Assembly (NCBI GenBank): GCA_029204225.1
Contig: CM055092.1
Coordinates: forward strand, 69,720,252 to 69,784,251
Reading direction: 5' to 3'
DNA: 64,000 nt
DNA from: Diphasiastrum complanatum
Taxonomy: Eukaryota > Streptophyta > Lycopodiopsida > Lycopodiales > Lycopodiaceae
Shown here: in pieces, positions 23,150-34,236 of the stretch
Position numbering within the stretch: the stretch's first letter is position 1
Layout: each line of letters opens with the position of its first letter
Translations under genes and position numbers: made by a program
The notes under the pieces: model-generated
Database searches by the model: none
The model's input: only the letters and a program-made list of their open reading frames with translations
Told to the model about the DNA's origin: nothing

Positions 23150-25754
23150 TGCCTAGCTAGCATCGTTGTAGAAAAGCATCCTGAAACCTGCATTACGACA
23201 ATAACACAACCCATAATCCCTCGTCAGTTGAAGATACTGCAAAATTTGTTTTGCAATCTTCCAATGTGTCGGGCCTGGATTCGTGCAGAATTGGCTCATC
23301 CTGAATACTGCATAAGCAATATCAGGACGTGTGTTGTCAGCAAGGTACATCAGTGATCCTATCAGCTTCCTGTAAGGTGTGAGCTGAATCTGTTCTCTCT
23401 CTTACTCAGTCTTCAGATAGTCATTGCTTGTCAACACTGTCCCTACAAGCATTGGAGTATTCGCTCCCTTGCAGTTCAGCATCCCAAAAGCCTCTAGGAT
23501 CTTCTGGGTGTATCTGGACTGGTGAAGGTATAACTTACCTCCCTTATAGTCCCTTTCAATTTGTAAGCCTAGGTAACACCTGGCTTCTACCAGATCCACT
23601 ATCTCGAAATGTTTCGAGATGTATGTCTTCACTTCAGCAATCAGCTGCTCACTCTTGCAAATAATCAGAGTGTCGTCCACGTACACAACCACAATGATGA
23701 TCAACCCATCTGTAACTCTGACAAACACATTAGAATCAGCCAACAGAGACTTGAATCCTAATGATTTTAGGACTTGATCTTTCTTCTTGTACCATTGTCG
23801 GGCTGACTATTTCATACCGCAGATACTTCTATGCATTCTGCATGCATAGTTAGGAAGTGAATTCGAGACATATCTTGGGGGTTGATCCATATAGACCTCT
23901 TCGTCTAATTTGCCATGCAAAAAGGCTATCTTCTTGTCCACAATGTGGATCCTGAGGTCATAAGTTGTTGCATACGCAAATAACAGACGTAGGGACGAAT
24001 GTTTAACAACAAGAGAGAAGGTTTCAGAGTAATCGATACCATATCTCTGAGAAAAATCCTTCGCTACCAGTCTTGCTTTGTATTTCATCACATTCCCATA
24101 TGGTTTGTATTTGAGCTTGAAAACCCATTTGCATTTGACAGTCTTGCGCTTATGTGGTATTGGCTGCAACGTCCATATCTGATTCTTCCTCATAGACTCC
24201 ATCTCCTCGTTCATGTCCTGGATCCATTTGTTCTTTTCTGGACTTTCAATTGCTTCCTCGAAAGTCTGTGGTTCGTCACTAAATCCGCATAACTCTTCTG
24301 ATGTGGAAGCTGAGCAGCCTGGCACGTATCTTGTTGGCGCTCTTTGTGGTCTTGTCGACCTTCTAGGAGATCCTCCTTGGACAGCAATGCCTTTGCCTTT
24401 GTCTGCTCTGCTAGGTCCGGAACCATCCTAGTTTATAGGAACTGTAATTGTAGGCTGTCTCTCGAATCTTTCATCTTATGATTCGTCACTCAAATGAGAA
24501 ACAACTTGAAAATTTTCGTTTTCATGTTCGTCCTCTGCTCCCTCTATCATTGGCGGCAGGTCATAGCATTGTCTTTCCAAAACTTCGTAGCTGATAGGAT
24601 CGTCATCGGCCATTGTCCTGCTCTCATCAAATCGAATATCTCTCACTGTTTTCACAATGTTCGTGTCTGACATGTAGACTCTGTAGTATGACGAGTTGTT
24701 GTCATAACCTACCAAAAATCCCTCCTCGGCTATCTCATCAAGCTTCTTTTGAAGCTTATCAAGAATATGTGCATAAGCTGCACAGCCAAAGATTCTGACA
24801 TGAGACAGGTTGGGCTTTCTACCCCACCATAGCTCGTGTGGTGTCGTGTGAGGAACACCAAACTTACTTGTTTTGTTCTGGATGTCGGCTGTAGCCATTG
24901 CTTCAGCCTACAGTACCCTTGGAGCTTTTGAGTAGGCCATCATACATATGGCTGCTTCCATCAGGGTCCTTCTTCTTTCGTTCAGCAACACCATTGTGTT
25001 GCGGTGTATAGGCTGTAGTCTTTTTGTGAATGATGCCACGATCATTGCAGAAGTCAGTGAAGCAATTCGAGATGTATTCGCCACCTCGATCTGTTCTGAT
25101 CTACTTCACTTTGCTGCCTGTACATCTCTCAACCCAATTCACATATTCTGTGAATTTATCAAGTGCTTCAGATTTGTTCTGAATAAAATACACTCTGGCA
25201 AATTTACTATAATCATCAATGAAGGTTATATATTACTTTGAACCTCCTACTGAGATCACATTGAATGGTCCGCAGATGTTATAATGCACCAACTCTAGAA
25301 TCTTAGTCGTTTTGTAGGAGTCTTTGATGAATGGAGTGCGTGACATCTTGCCCTTCAAACATGCATCACAGGTGGTCAAACTGATTGCATTCGAGATGCT
25401 GACCCTTGTTATCGTTCCATGATGGCTTGCTTGGTAAAGTGTCATTGAGTTCATGTGACATAGTCTTTTGTGCCACAGAGTGTCTGGCGAGTCATCGTGA
25501 GTCTGATGCACCTGATCTGCAAGTAGGCGTACCTTCAGATGATATAGATTTTTTTTTTGTGTTGGACCGCAAAAGATTCTCGTTCGCGAATCTTTCATGT
25601 TCATGTCTTCCCATCAGGTGTTCGCAAAACTTTCATGCTTCATGTCTCCCATCAGGTGTTCGTGAAACTTTCGTGCTTCCAAACATTTTCGTCAAGCAAA
25701 GGGCTGAAACCTAGCAAAGCTTTGTAATTAGAAACGTATTGTTTCTTCATGTTG
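23150..25754 (-). pseudogene. Copia-5 pol remnant: GAG-pre-integrase to RNase H
   Basis: Minus strand from high to low coordinates: GAG-pre-integrase (DTLWHKRLCHMN) and zinc region (CDACLKGKMSRTPF), 25604-25233. The integrase core follows, readable only across stops (TDRGGEYIS, QHNGVAERR; 25230-24900), then the C-terminal region (TPHELWWGRKPNLSHVRIFG, 24898-24476). RT is at 24325-23402 (VKCKWVFKLK, RYGIDYSETF, IVVVYVDDTLIICK) and the start of RNase H at 23350-23153 (NTRPDIAYAVFRMSQF). The family differs from Copia-1, -2 and -3. Gag, protease, LTRs and the RNase H end are missing. Confidence 0.88.
25592..25680. repeat. Short tandem duplication, about 38 bp x 2.3
   Basis: Two consecutive units, 25592-25629 and 25630-25667, share CCATCAGGTGTTCG and flanking CTTTCATG, with a third partial unit. 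It lies just upstream of the Copia-5 GAG-pre-integrase domain. Confidence 0.8.
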
Positions 25755-25985
25755 CACTGACTTGGAATAGACATTGCAATCAGTAGTGCTTGGTTGGAAA
25801 CCTTGTTCAATGAGGAATGTGTTGATCGTATGAAACCAAGCTCTGGCAAACTATTTCAAGCCGTAAAGCACTTTGTGGAATTTATAGATATGATTTTTTA
25901 TACCTTCCAAAACGTATCCTTTGGGCTGGATCATATAGATGTCTTCTTGTATAACTCCATTCATATAAGTTGTTTGTACATCAAG
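25755..25985 (-). pseudogene. Copia-6 RT fragment, lower half of an element split by insertion
   Basis: The minus strand reads DVQTTYMNGVIQEDIYMIQP...FHKVLYGLK, stop, ARAWFHTINTFLIEQGF, matching Copia-2. The fragment stops at 25985 at the target duplication TCAAG of the inserted element, and its N-terminal continuation resumes at 30,559. The other end (about 25755) is fused to Copia-5. Confidence 0.9.
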
Positions 25986-26686
25986 TGTGAAGAATTGCCA
26001 AAAATTGGCAAATGTAGCTTGATCAAAAACCATGTAGAATAGTGTAAATTGTGTACACAAGTGGGTCCCACACATGTGAGGCTATGATGCCACATGGGAA
26101 ACTCATCCTAATGTAGGTTAGGTCAAGTCAAGAGAGTTGGTCATGTCTATTTGGTGGTCATCCCTACTTTATAGGACCTACACCTAAGTTTAAGGTGAAA
26201 ATTTGACCAACTAGCTACCTACCAAGCATAACTCTAGGAAATAGACTAGGGTTTCATTTTAGGTCAAGGAGAGTGAGTTAACTTCCTTATTACATGCTGG
26301 AAATCCACCTAACTTCAAGAAGGAAGTCAAATTTGCTATGTATTCCCTCTCTCCATAGTGAGAAGATAGAAAATTTTTGGAGCTCATTGGCAATCTCAAG
26401 CTAGTTCACTATGTACATTGAGTTTTTGTGATCCAAATGAAACCAAATCAATTTCTACTTGTTTCTCAGGTTGAAGGCCGTACTAAAGCCTGTAGTACAC
26501 ACGTGTGGGCTTGGATTTGAATGTTTATCAATGCTTTTGATTGTTAATGCTTGTTGTTTGTCAAATTGCCAATCTAGATCAACTTTTTTGTGTCTAGTTT
26601 TTTGATAGATTGTTAAGCAAGCATCCAATCACTCTTGTGGATCTTTTGTAGATCCATTTATGGTCCTAAAGTACAGTACTTTCACA
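25986..26686 (+). repeat. 5' LTR of the Gag-only copia element
   Basis: Starts TGTGAAGAATTGCC and ends GTACTTTCACA. It holds the CACACATGTG and ACACACGTGTGG near-palindromes (about 26072 and 26497), related to the palindrome of the other LTRs. Confidence 0.95.
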
Positions 26687-26699
26687 TGGTATCAGAGCC
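26687..26699 (+). other. Primer binding site (tRNA-iMet type)
   Basis: TGGTATCAGAGCC abuts the 5' LTR end without spacer. About 790 bp of non-coding leader follow, with a partly duplicated block (about 27120-27280 and 27295-27460 share TCATCTTATCTTCATTCCA). Confidence 0.93.
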
Positions 26700-27490
26700 A
26701 AGTACAAGAGCATAAGCCATTGATCTAATGCAAATCCATTTTTAGCAAGTTTTGGTGCTAAAAGCTAGTATTGAGAGGGCTAGCTAGAATCTTGATTTTG
26801 GTGAGGAGATTTGATCCCAAACTTGGTAGGGGTCCAAATCCGTACTGTCCACATGTGTGGGCACCTCTGAACCTGCATTAATGCATGGTATTCATTTGAT
26901 CCAAAAAAATTCAATTTGTGAGCTATTGGTGTAATTTTTGGTGGAGATCCTAGGATAATCTACCAAGATCATTTGCCATTGATTAGATTTGAATTTGTTT
27001 CATGGAATCTAATTAATCTAGGCTGAGTTCAAGTCCTATTAAGGTTAAAAACAGGTCTTGAAAGTACACCAAGAACGAAGAAAGAGATTAAGTCATTTTT
27101 TTGGCCGAAAATAGCCAAATTTGGCAAGATTTGATTGTAAGTAGATCTCACATCATCTTATCTTCATTCCAACTTTGTGAGGGAGTGCTAGAACTGAGAT
27201 TATAAGTCCATTTGTTGGATTAGAAATCTAATTTGAGTGAAAAACTACAAGAGAGAGACCTTAGTGAGTTTCTAGAGACAATCAAATCCGTTTCTTGGCA
27301 AGATTTGTTTGAAAGTAGTTTTCACTTCATCTTATCTTCATTCCAGCTTTGTGAGGGAGTGATAGAACTGTGATTATAAGTCCATTTTTTGGATTAGAAA
27401 TCAAATTTGAGTGAAACACTGCAAGTGTGAGACCTTTGTGAGTTTCAAGTCAATCAAATCTATTTCTTGTTTGTAGAAGTCACTAGTAAG

Positions 27491-29647
27491 ATGGGATCTG
27501 CTAGAGCATATCTTCTAGAAGCTAGTGAGAGATTGAATTCTACAAATTATGCTATTTGGAAGGTTAGTATGGAGTCACTCTTGGTGCTCCAAGACCTTCA
27601 TGAGTTCTTGATTGAAGATGAAGATGAACCTCTAGGTGCATAGGAGTTAGCTAGATACAAGAAGAGATCTAGGCTTGCACTTCATTGTGTGAAGATGAAT
27701 GTGAGCAATGATTTGTTGAGAGAAGTATCAGCATGTACTAGTGCTAAAGAGGCTTGGGAGTCTTTAAAATCAATCTATGAATCTAGTAACACTTCAAGAG
27801 TACTCATGCTTAGAAATCAGATTTTGCAAAGCATGAGAAGAAGTGAGGAGAGTGCACACGATTATGTACTCAGAATCAAGTCTCTAAATAGGGAGTTGGC
27901 TTACATGGGAGAGAAGATTCATGATGGAGAGCTTGTACAAATTGTCCTTAATGGTCTAGGAGATGACTTTGCAAATTTGGTCCAAAGTTTTGCCATCCAA
28001 GACACTTTGCCAACTATAGAAAAACTTCACAGTGTATTAGTGGCTGAAGAGTGTAGGATGTTCCATGCAAAATCTAGGATGAGTTCCTTGTCTTTGCAGG
28101 ATGGTGATGAGAAAGCCAATTTCTCAGTCAAGGGCAAAAAGAAGACCAATGGAAAGAAGAAGCATCCAAAGGAGGCCAAAGAAGAGGATGATGCATCAAG
28201 CTCAAAGGACAAGTCAAAGCAGAAATGCTTCTTTTGTGAAAAGAAGGGGCATTATGTATCTGAATGCTACAAGAGGCTAAGAACACAAGTGGAGGAGGAC
28301 AAACAAGGAAACCTTGCAAAAGAGGAGGAGGATGATGAAGTAGATGTATTCTTGATGGCATCTACATCCTCACCAACAAGCAATAGCAATTCAAGAGACA
28401 ATTGGTGGATCGACAGTGGGGCTATCTCCCACATGTCTTGTGAAAAGGACTTTTTCTCAAACTTACACTCTTTCAATGCTGCTAAAAAGTTTGTCTTTAC
28501 TGCAAATGATGAAGAGTGTAGGATAGATGGTGTTGGTACCATCTCTTTGTGTCTAGAATCCTCAAAATGCATGGATCTAGAAAATGTCCTTTATGTACCA
28601 TCAATCACCAAGAATATGCTTAGTGTTGGTCTACTCTTAGAGAGTGGTTTGAATGTCCACTTTAAGCATGGTGTTTGCTTCATCTTGGAGAATGATGTTT
28701 GCATTGCAAAGGGATTTAACCATGGAAGATTGTTTAAGTTGGAAGCTAGTGTTGCTTTTGAAAGAATGAGCTTGGCGAAGGAGGAGATCACTCAAGAGGA
28801 GATCTTGGCAAAGTGTGACCTTGCTTGCATTGAGGAGGAGCATCAAAAGGAGGAAGATCTTGAGGATCAGCTTCAAAGCATGAGAGTTCCAAGGGAGTCC
28901 TCAATGACAATGGCCGAGTCATCAAATTGCATGCAAATTGTCCATTCAAGTGTGCATCTTGCAAGGGTGGTGAGCATTGGAGAGTCTACTATCTTTGAAT
29001 ACTTTTTGGAAAGTATTAGTAGACATGAGGTGACTTGTTTCTTACCTTTAAGATCCATGGTGTTTATTACTTTGTATGACAAGACAATGAAATGGGATGC
29101 TTTGAAATCTACATTTGTTGTTGATAAAGCAATTTCATTGGATAACTATTTTTGTAATAGTTTGAATAGAGTCATAGAAGATGAAACATCATTTGCTTTG
29201 GAAATCTTTGTGTCCACATGCTTTGTGCATGATCATTCCAATGTAAGGACCAAAGATTATCCTATTTCAATGATAGGAATAATGGTAGTGTTTTGCTCTT
29301 CAAGTAGAGATTGTATAATCTACTTGTTTTCAACCAAAGAATTTGTCAATGGTGGAAATGTGATCTTTCAAGTGTGGAAGATTTGTAAACTTGAAGAAGC
29401 ACCTTTGGATCAACACCTTATTCAATTCATTGATGGTTTGGATTCAAGTCAAGTGGAGGAGCAAGCTCAAGACCCGAGGACTCCAAGAAGAATCTTGAGT
29501 ATCAAGATGGAGCCATCAAGGCTCAATCATATGGATCAAGCAAGGCAAGTTGTCTTTGACAACATTATTTATGCACTTAATATTTTGATTGATGTATCTT
29601 CAAGTGCACAAAATGACTTGGAATCCATGGCTTGGCATGATGTTTAG
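27491..29647 (+). pseudogene. Gag-protease-like ORF with an inactivated integrase relic
   Basis: ATG at 27491 starts a copia Gag (YLLEASERLNSTNYAIWK). One in-frame TAG at 27641 interrupts it, after which 652 codons are open from 27689. Gag (UBN2) reaches about 28080, the zinc knuckle CFFCEKKGHYVSEC is near 28226-28267, and the retropepsin site WWIDSGAISHM near 28402 keeps its Asp. GAG-pre-integrase motifs follow (NVLYVPSITKNMLSVG). From about 28930 the reading is collinear with integrase but eroded: HSSVH replaces HSDVH, and the FxDD and SDxGGEY segments are lost. Remnants of the C-terminal region remain (STCFVH, STKEFVNGGNVIF). A short tail precedes the polypurine tract. A fusion of host sequence is an alternative for the last 250 codons, but the collinearity favours decay. 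Confidence 0.8.
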
Positions 29648-29845
29648 TTTTGAAGTGTGCTACATGTATATAGACACATTTATGGAACATCTTGTAAGGG
29701 ATCCTCTAAGAGGTGGTGAAAGATCCTTCATGGACATCATTCTCTATTGGAGTCTCAAAAGTTCCTTGTTTGTAGCTGGATTTTTTAGACACTTCTAAAA
29801 GCTTTCATTCATCTATCAAGAGAGTTGTAAATAGATCAAGCTAAA

Positions 29846-29857
29846 TTTGAGGAGGAG
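29846..29857 (+). other. Polypurine tract of the Gag-only copia element
   Basis: TTTGAGGAGGAG directly precedes the 3' LTR start TGTGAAGAATTG. Confidence 0.88.
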
Positions 29858-30558
29858 TGTGAAGAATTGCCAAAAATTGGCAAATCTAACTTGATCAAAA
29901 ACCATGTAGAATAGTGTAAATTGTGTACACAAGTGGGTCCCACACATGTGAGGCCATGATGCCACGTGGAAAACTCATCCTAATGTAGGTTAGGTCAAGT
30001 CAAGAGAGTTGGTCATGTCTATTTGGTGGTCATCCCTATTTTATAGGACCTACACCTAAGTTTAAGGTGAAAATTTGACCAACTAGCTACCTACCAAGCA
30101 TAACTCTAGGAAATAGACTAGGGTTTCATTTTAGGTCAAGGAGAGTGAGTTAACTTCCTTATTACATGCTGGAAATCCACCCAACTTCAAGAAGGAAGTC
30201 GAATTTGCTATGTATTCCCTCTCTCCATAGTGAGAAGATAGAAAATTTTTGGAGCTCATTGGCAATCTCAAGCTAGTTCACTATGTACATTGAGTTTTTG
30301 TGATCCAAATGAAACCAGATCAATTTCTACTTGTTTCTCAGGTTGAAGGCTGTACTAAAGCCTGTAGTACACACATGTGGGCTTGGATTTCAATGTTTAT
30401 CAATGCTTTTGATTGTTAATGCTTGTTGTTTGTCAAATTGCCAATCTAGATCAACTTTTTTGTGTCTAGTTTTTTGATAGATTGTTAAGCAAGCATCCAA
30501 TCACTCTTGTGGATCTTTTGTAGATCCATTTATGGTCCTAAAGTACAGTACTTTCACA
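29858..30558 (+). repeat. 3' LTR of the Gag-only copia element
   Basis: Same length as 25986-26686 and about 98% identical by eye. Most differences are transitions, for example CACATGG versus CACGTGG near 29964. Confidence 0.95.
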
Positions 30559-31767
30559 TCAAGTTGATGTACTTCGAGGTCGGCAGCTACAACATAAGAT
30601 GGGAGGGCTCGGATTGACGAATGCTTGACTATTGGACTGAAAGTCTCGCTGTAGTCGACGTTGGGGATCTGAGTGAATCCTCGTGCTACCAGTTTTGCCT
30701 TCCTATGATCAATTGCTCCATTGGCATTGTATTTGATCTTGAAGATCCATTTGCAATCAATGATATTGCAGCCAATAGGACCTTCGACTAGTGACTACGT
30801 CTGGTTCTTGATCAGAGAGGAATACTTTCTGTCCATAGCTTCTCTTCAAAGATCAGAGTCTGGCTGGTTGAGTGCATTTTCGACTGTCGTCGGTTCTTGT
30901 ATCAAGAGACATGCAGACTCAGGGTATACCTTGTGGGTTGTGTGCGCACTCGGCTTGATCTTTTGGGAAGATTTGACTGATGAACCAATCCTGGGACTTG
31001 TTGCTAGGTAGCAGCAAGGTCTTCGTCTGATTCGCTGTCAAAAAGTGGGTCGACAATGGACACGCCTAAGCCAGAAGCTCGGATAGTCTTGTCAATGGCA
31101 GGTGATGAAGGTTCTCCTGGAGCAATATCCTTGCCTTTGATGTCGACGAACTGATCCTCGATAAAGACTGTATCCCGGCTATACAAGATTTGTTGGGTAT
31201 TTGGATCATACAGCTTGTATGTATTATCAGATGAAGTATATCCAATCAGGATGGTCTTGAGACCTTGGAAGTCCAATTTCTTCCTCATGTCTTTTGGGAT
31301 TTGCGCATAGGCAACACATCCGAACACTCTTAGGTTCTTCACAGAAGGCTTAGAGCCTATCCACACCTCGTGGGGTGTCATGCTTGAGAGGGCCTTGGTC
31401 GGACATCTGTTCTGGACGTAATTAGCATTGGAGACAGCTTTGGCCTAGAATCTCTTGGGCAGTGATGCGTGTGCTAGCATACATTTGGCTGATTCAACCA
31501 GGGTACGGGTCTTCCTCTCGGCTAAGCCATTAGACTGAGGACTATAAGGAGTGATGAGTTGCTGCTCAATGCCATGGCTTTGGCAGTACTCATTAAACTC
31601 GGTAGAGATATATTCGCCACCATTTTCTGATCTTAGGGGCTTAATCGTCCTTCCAATCTCCTTTTCTACATGCTCCTTGAAGATTCTGAAGTAGTTGAAG
31701 GCTTCTGATTTCTTCTTTATAAAGTACACCATAGTCCTTCTAGAAGTCTGAAGTGCTTTTCCCAATT
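30559..31767 (-). pseudogene. Copia-6 integrase and RT fragment, upper half of the split element
   Basis: Minus strand: integrase core (LRSENGGEYISTEF, PQSNGLAERKTRT; 31765-31445), C-terminal region (SVKNLRVFGCVAYAQIPKD, YSRDTVFIEDQF; 31381-31004), then the RT start ([36 protein letters not shown]). It runs into HQLD at the TCAAG duplication; the next residues VQTTYMNG are found 4.6 kb away at 25985. Two or three stops and frameshifts are present. It shares most of its sequence with Copia-2. Its N-terminal end falls inside the integrase core (TMVYFIKKKSEAF) at about 31767. Confidence 0.9.
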
Positions 31768-32436
31768 AATCTCATCAACATCACAATCCTGTCATATAAA
31801 TCACAAAGACTATGCATATCGCGTGCTTTGTTAATCCACAGCTGCATAACTATATCTGTAGTTCCTATCGTAATGGCAATCGATGATCAGTCATCGAAGT
31901 AACGCTTGCACGCTTTAATGGCAGAAGATAGCTAATCAAACTTGTAGAATCGATTAATACATTTTCTATAGAAATCCAGTTTGTATTGAAGTGAGACTCG
32001 CTCACGATGAAGACGACGTGCGCAATTTGAAGTATATTAATCGTGGAGTCACTAAATTGCAGAGCGAAATGCCATCTAGACCTGCTCATGGCACAATATG
32101 AATTTAGATTATTTTCTTGGCTTCCAAGTATTCAGCAGCATTTCGATCTATACCACAAGCTCAAAAATTTTTCAAAGAGCATGATGGGCAAACTCGACCT
32201 GTTAATGACGTTTAAAAGCTAGCAATCAGCGAGGATTTCCATAGGAGCCTGAGTACTCCGCTCCTCGCTCCGAATGGCTCTATATTCATGTAGAGGCAGG
32301 GTGATCTACGTCTGTGATTGAACCAAGAAAATAGGTACACTTTGATCATTTATAGGTGGTATACTAAAGTTGATGAATCCGTTCCCTGCTGACTTTCAAC
32401 AATTTGTGACGTGAATCTCAGTACCCATACCCCCGA
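31768..32436. other. Unassigned sequence
   Basis: About 670 bp between two copia remnants; I see no coding homology or repeat. Some of it may be flank of the LTR at 32437-32772. Confidence 0.4.
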
Positions 32437-32772
32437 TGTGGAATGATGCTGCCTATCACATCACTAATGCATCGACAGCACAAACAAGTTAATTAACTAA
32501 GCTATGGCATAAAGCATAATTCACATACACTCAATGATCACACAACAAAATGATCACAAAAAGAGGTATGGCCATAATAGATGTTTCACAAAAAGATCAC
32601 AACATACACAACAAAATGATCACAAAAAGAGGTATCATCATTATATATTAGATGTGCACTCTACATCAAGATCCTATTTTATGCCACGTCAGGCGACATC
32701 ATCAAGAAAACACTATTTAGCTGATTTACGTGTTCAGCAGACTGGGACTATGAAATGTCCGCTCAACTAACA
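32437..32772 (-). repeat. 3' LTR of a copia relic (Copia-8)
   Basis: On the minus strand the LTR starts TGTTAGTTGAGCGG at 32772, after the purine tract ATGAGAGAGGAAT (32785-32773). The end is taken at ...CATTCCACA (32437). Inside, a block with CACAACAAAATGATCAC plus AAAAAGAGGTAT occurs twice (about 32541-32571 and 32611-32640). No partner LTR is in the window. Confidence 0.6.
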
Positions 32773-32785
32773 ATTCCTCTCTCAT

Positions 32786-32893
32786 TTCATAGTGTCAGGC
32801 TGGATCATGACAATTAATTCCTAGTAAATCCCTCAAAAACACAAAACGTTGTTTAACTAAAGCCTTTGTCAATATGTCAGCAAGCATCCTGTC
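32786..32893 (-). pseudogene. Copia-8 RNase H C-terminal tail
   Basis: The minus strand reads CPPDRMLADILTKALVKQRF, the typical end of copia RNase H, then a stop and polypurine tract. The sequence changes abruptly at about 32893 to a plus-strand copia protease reading, so a plus-strand ORF starting at 32866 begins antisense within this tail. Confidence 0.75.
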
Positions 32894-33675
32894 AGGTGGG
32901 CACAAATGCAGCTACAGAAGCTCCACAACATATTCAAGAAGCGGATCATGATGCCTTCATGACCAGCCATCAAGGAGCATCCGACGATAGTTCTTGGTTC
33001 CTGGATTCCGGAGCCACTCAGCACATGACCAGCCTCATTGGCTGTTTCGAGTCCTATACACCTTACAGTACCAAGAAATATGTCCACCTTGGCAACAATA
33101 GCACACAAGCTATTAAAGGTGAAGGCACTGTGAGATTGAGTTTTGCAAATGATCAATCTAAGCTATTCTCTAAAGTCTTGTATGTACCAAATTTATCTAC
33201 AAATTTGCTCTCTATAAGTAGGATCACAGATCTAGAACATAGAGTAGAATTCGAATGTGATCAGTGCAAAGTAGTTAACAGGACAGGCAAGATCCTAGCA
33301 CTCGGAAAGAGGCATGGATACTTGTATAAATTAAGTCATTGATTTTCTGCCTCTAGTCAGACGCTCAGCACTTCTATTCATGCAAATAAAAGTTTACTTT
33401 GGCATTATAGACTTGGTCACTTGCATCATGTTGTTGTACAACAAATGTCTAGACAATCTATTGTTCTTGATCTCAACTATCCTCGTGATAAAGTCAAGTT
33501 ACATGTCTGTCAAGACTATCTAGTTGGTAAACAGACTAGGAAACCATTCAAATCAAGCCATCAGCATATTGCTAGAGGATTGTTAGACATTGTACATTCA
33601 GACATCTGTGGCCCGATGAAAAATCTTTCGCTGAAGGATGCAAAGTATTTCATAACTTTTGTTGATGATTTGTTG
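32894..33675 (+). pseudogene. Copia-9 protease to integrase N-terminus
   Basis: Retropepsin site SWFLDSGATQHMTS with the Asp intact, then KVLYVPNLSTNLLSISRI and RHGYLYKLS. After a stop near 33341 the GAG-pre-integrase domain (LLWHYRLGHLHH), zinc region (CQDYLVGKQTRKPF) and integrase start follow (VHSDICGPMKN, KYFITFVDDL). Homology ends at about 33675, exactly in the integrase core. Gag and everything downstream are absent. The missing continuation matches where the minus-strand Copia-6 fragment begins. Confidence 0.85.
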
Positions 33676-33765
33676 CAGAATGTGAAGCTTGAGAGTAGAT
33701 CGACTTTTACATCCTTTTATTGAGATCACTAATTACAGCTAGAAAGGCAGTTGAAACGTCGGAGG

Positions 33766-34104
33766 GTGCCTATGTATTATGGAAGGAGCCGGGCAGAAGC
33801 CATTTTGCCAGCCGGTAAGGATTTCCATAAAAATTTAGGCGAGCCGAACCGGGCAGAATGGCCTTTGCCCGGCTCCTTCCATTGCGTAATAGATACCTGA
33901 AATTTTTTCAAAAGCACATTCCGAAGCATAATAGGCAGGTTTGACTTTGACTGGCCAACACAAATGTGCCACGTGGCAGCTATACGGAATCGCATAGACA
34001 GGTAGAAAAAAAAAAGCATAATCTGCCTTTGAAAAAAACTCATGCATTTTCTGCTTTTTAATTTATTTGAAAACGGGCATAATATGCCACAGGTATCCAT
34101 TACG
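33766..34104. mobile_element. Inverted-repeat (MITE-like) unit with a long GC-rich hairpin
   Basis: Two nested inverted repeats. Arms of about 45 bp at 33766-33809 and 33851-33897 share GGAAGGAGCCGGGC and continue outward with partial matches. A terminal motif at 33886-33899 (CGTAATAGATACCTG) is repeated inverted at 34090-34104 (CAGGTATCCATTACG). The 200 bp between are AT-rich and non-coding. No transposase is present. A DNA-transposon-derived MITE or a hairpin RNA precursor are both possible. Confidence 0.55.
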
Positions 34105-34190
34105 GTTATGGTTTTTTCAATTCCCATATGGATATTTGATATTTCGTATGGTGGAAGGGATCTTTGATATTACTTAAGGAGGAAGGCCTT

Positions 34191-34236
34191 CGTGCAGGGA
34201 GGGCCCTTGCCCGAGGGCAAGGCCTCGACCTGCACG
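34191..34236. other. GC-rich 46-bp hairpin
   Basis: Arms 34191-34212 and 34215-34236 match at about 18 of 22 positions (outer CGTGCAGG/CCTGCACG, inner CCTTGCCC/GGGCAAGG) with a 2-base loop. It could be a terminator-like fold, part of a mobile-element end, or chance in a GC-rich patch. Confidence 0.5.

Larger units (their letters stand above)
25986..30558 (+). mobile_element. Complete copia-type element with Gag ORF but no RT/RNase H (TR-GAG-like)
   Basis: Both LTRs are 701 bp (25986-26686 and 29858-30558), flanked by the duplication TCAAG (25981-25985 and 30559-30563). By eye they differ at about a dozen sites, roughly 98% identity. Primer site, polypurine tract and one long ORF are present. 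The interior is only 3.17 kb. No reverse transcriptase or RNase H sequence remains, and the integrase part has lost its catalytic acidic residues. The structure resembles non-autonomous terminal-repeat elements carrying only Gag. It is inserted in Copia-6. Confidence 0.9.

Noticed and set aside
32747-32800. 11-bp inverted repeat ACTATGAAATG / CATTTCATAGT
   Set aside because: It spans the Copia-8 LTR border and polypurine tract; a loop of over 30 bases and no further pairing make a functional hairpin doubtful.
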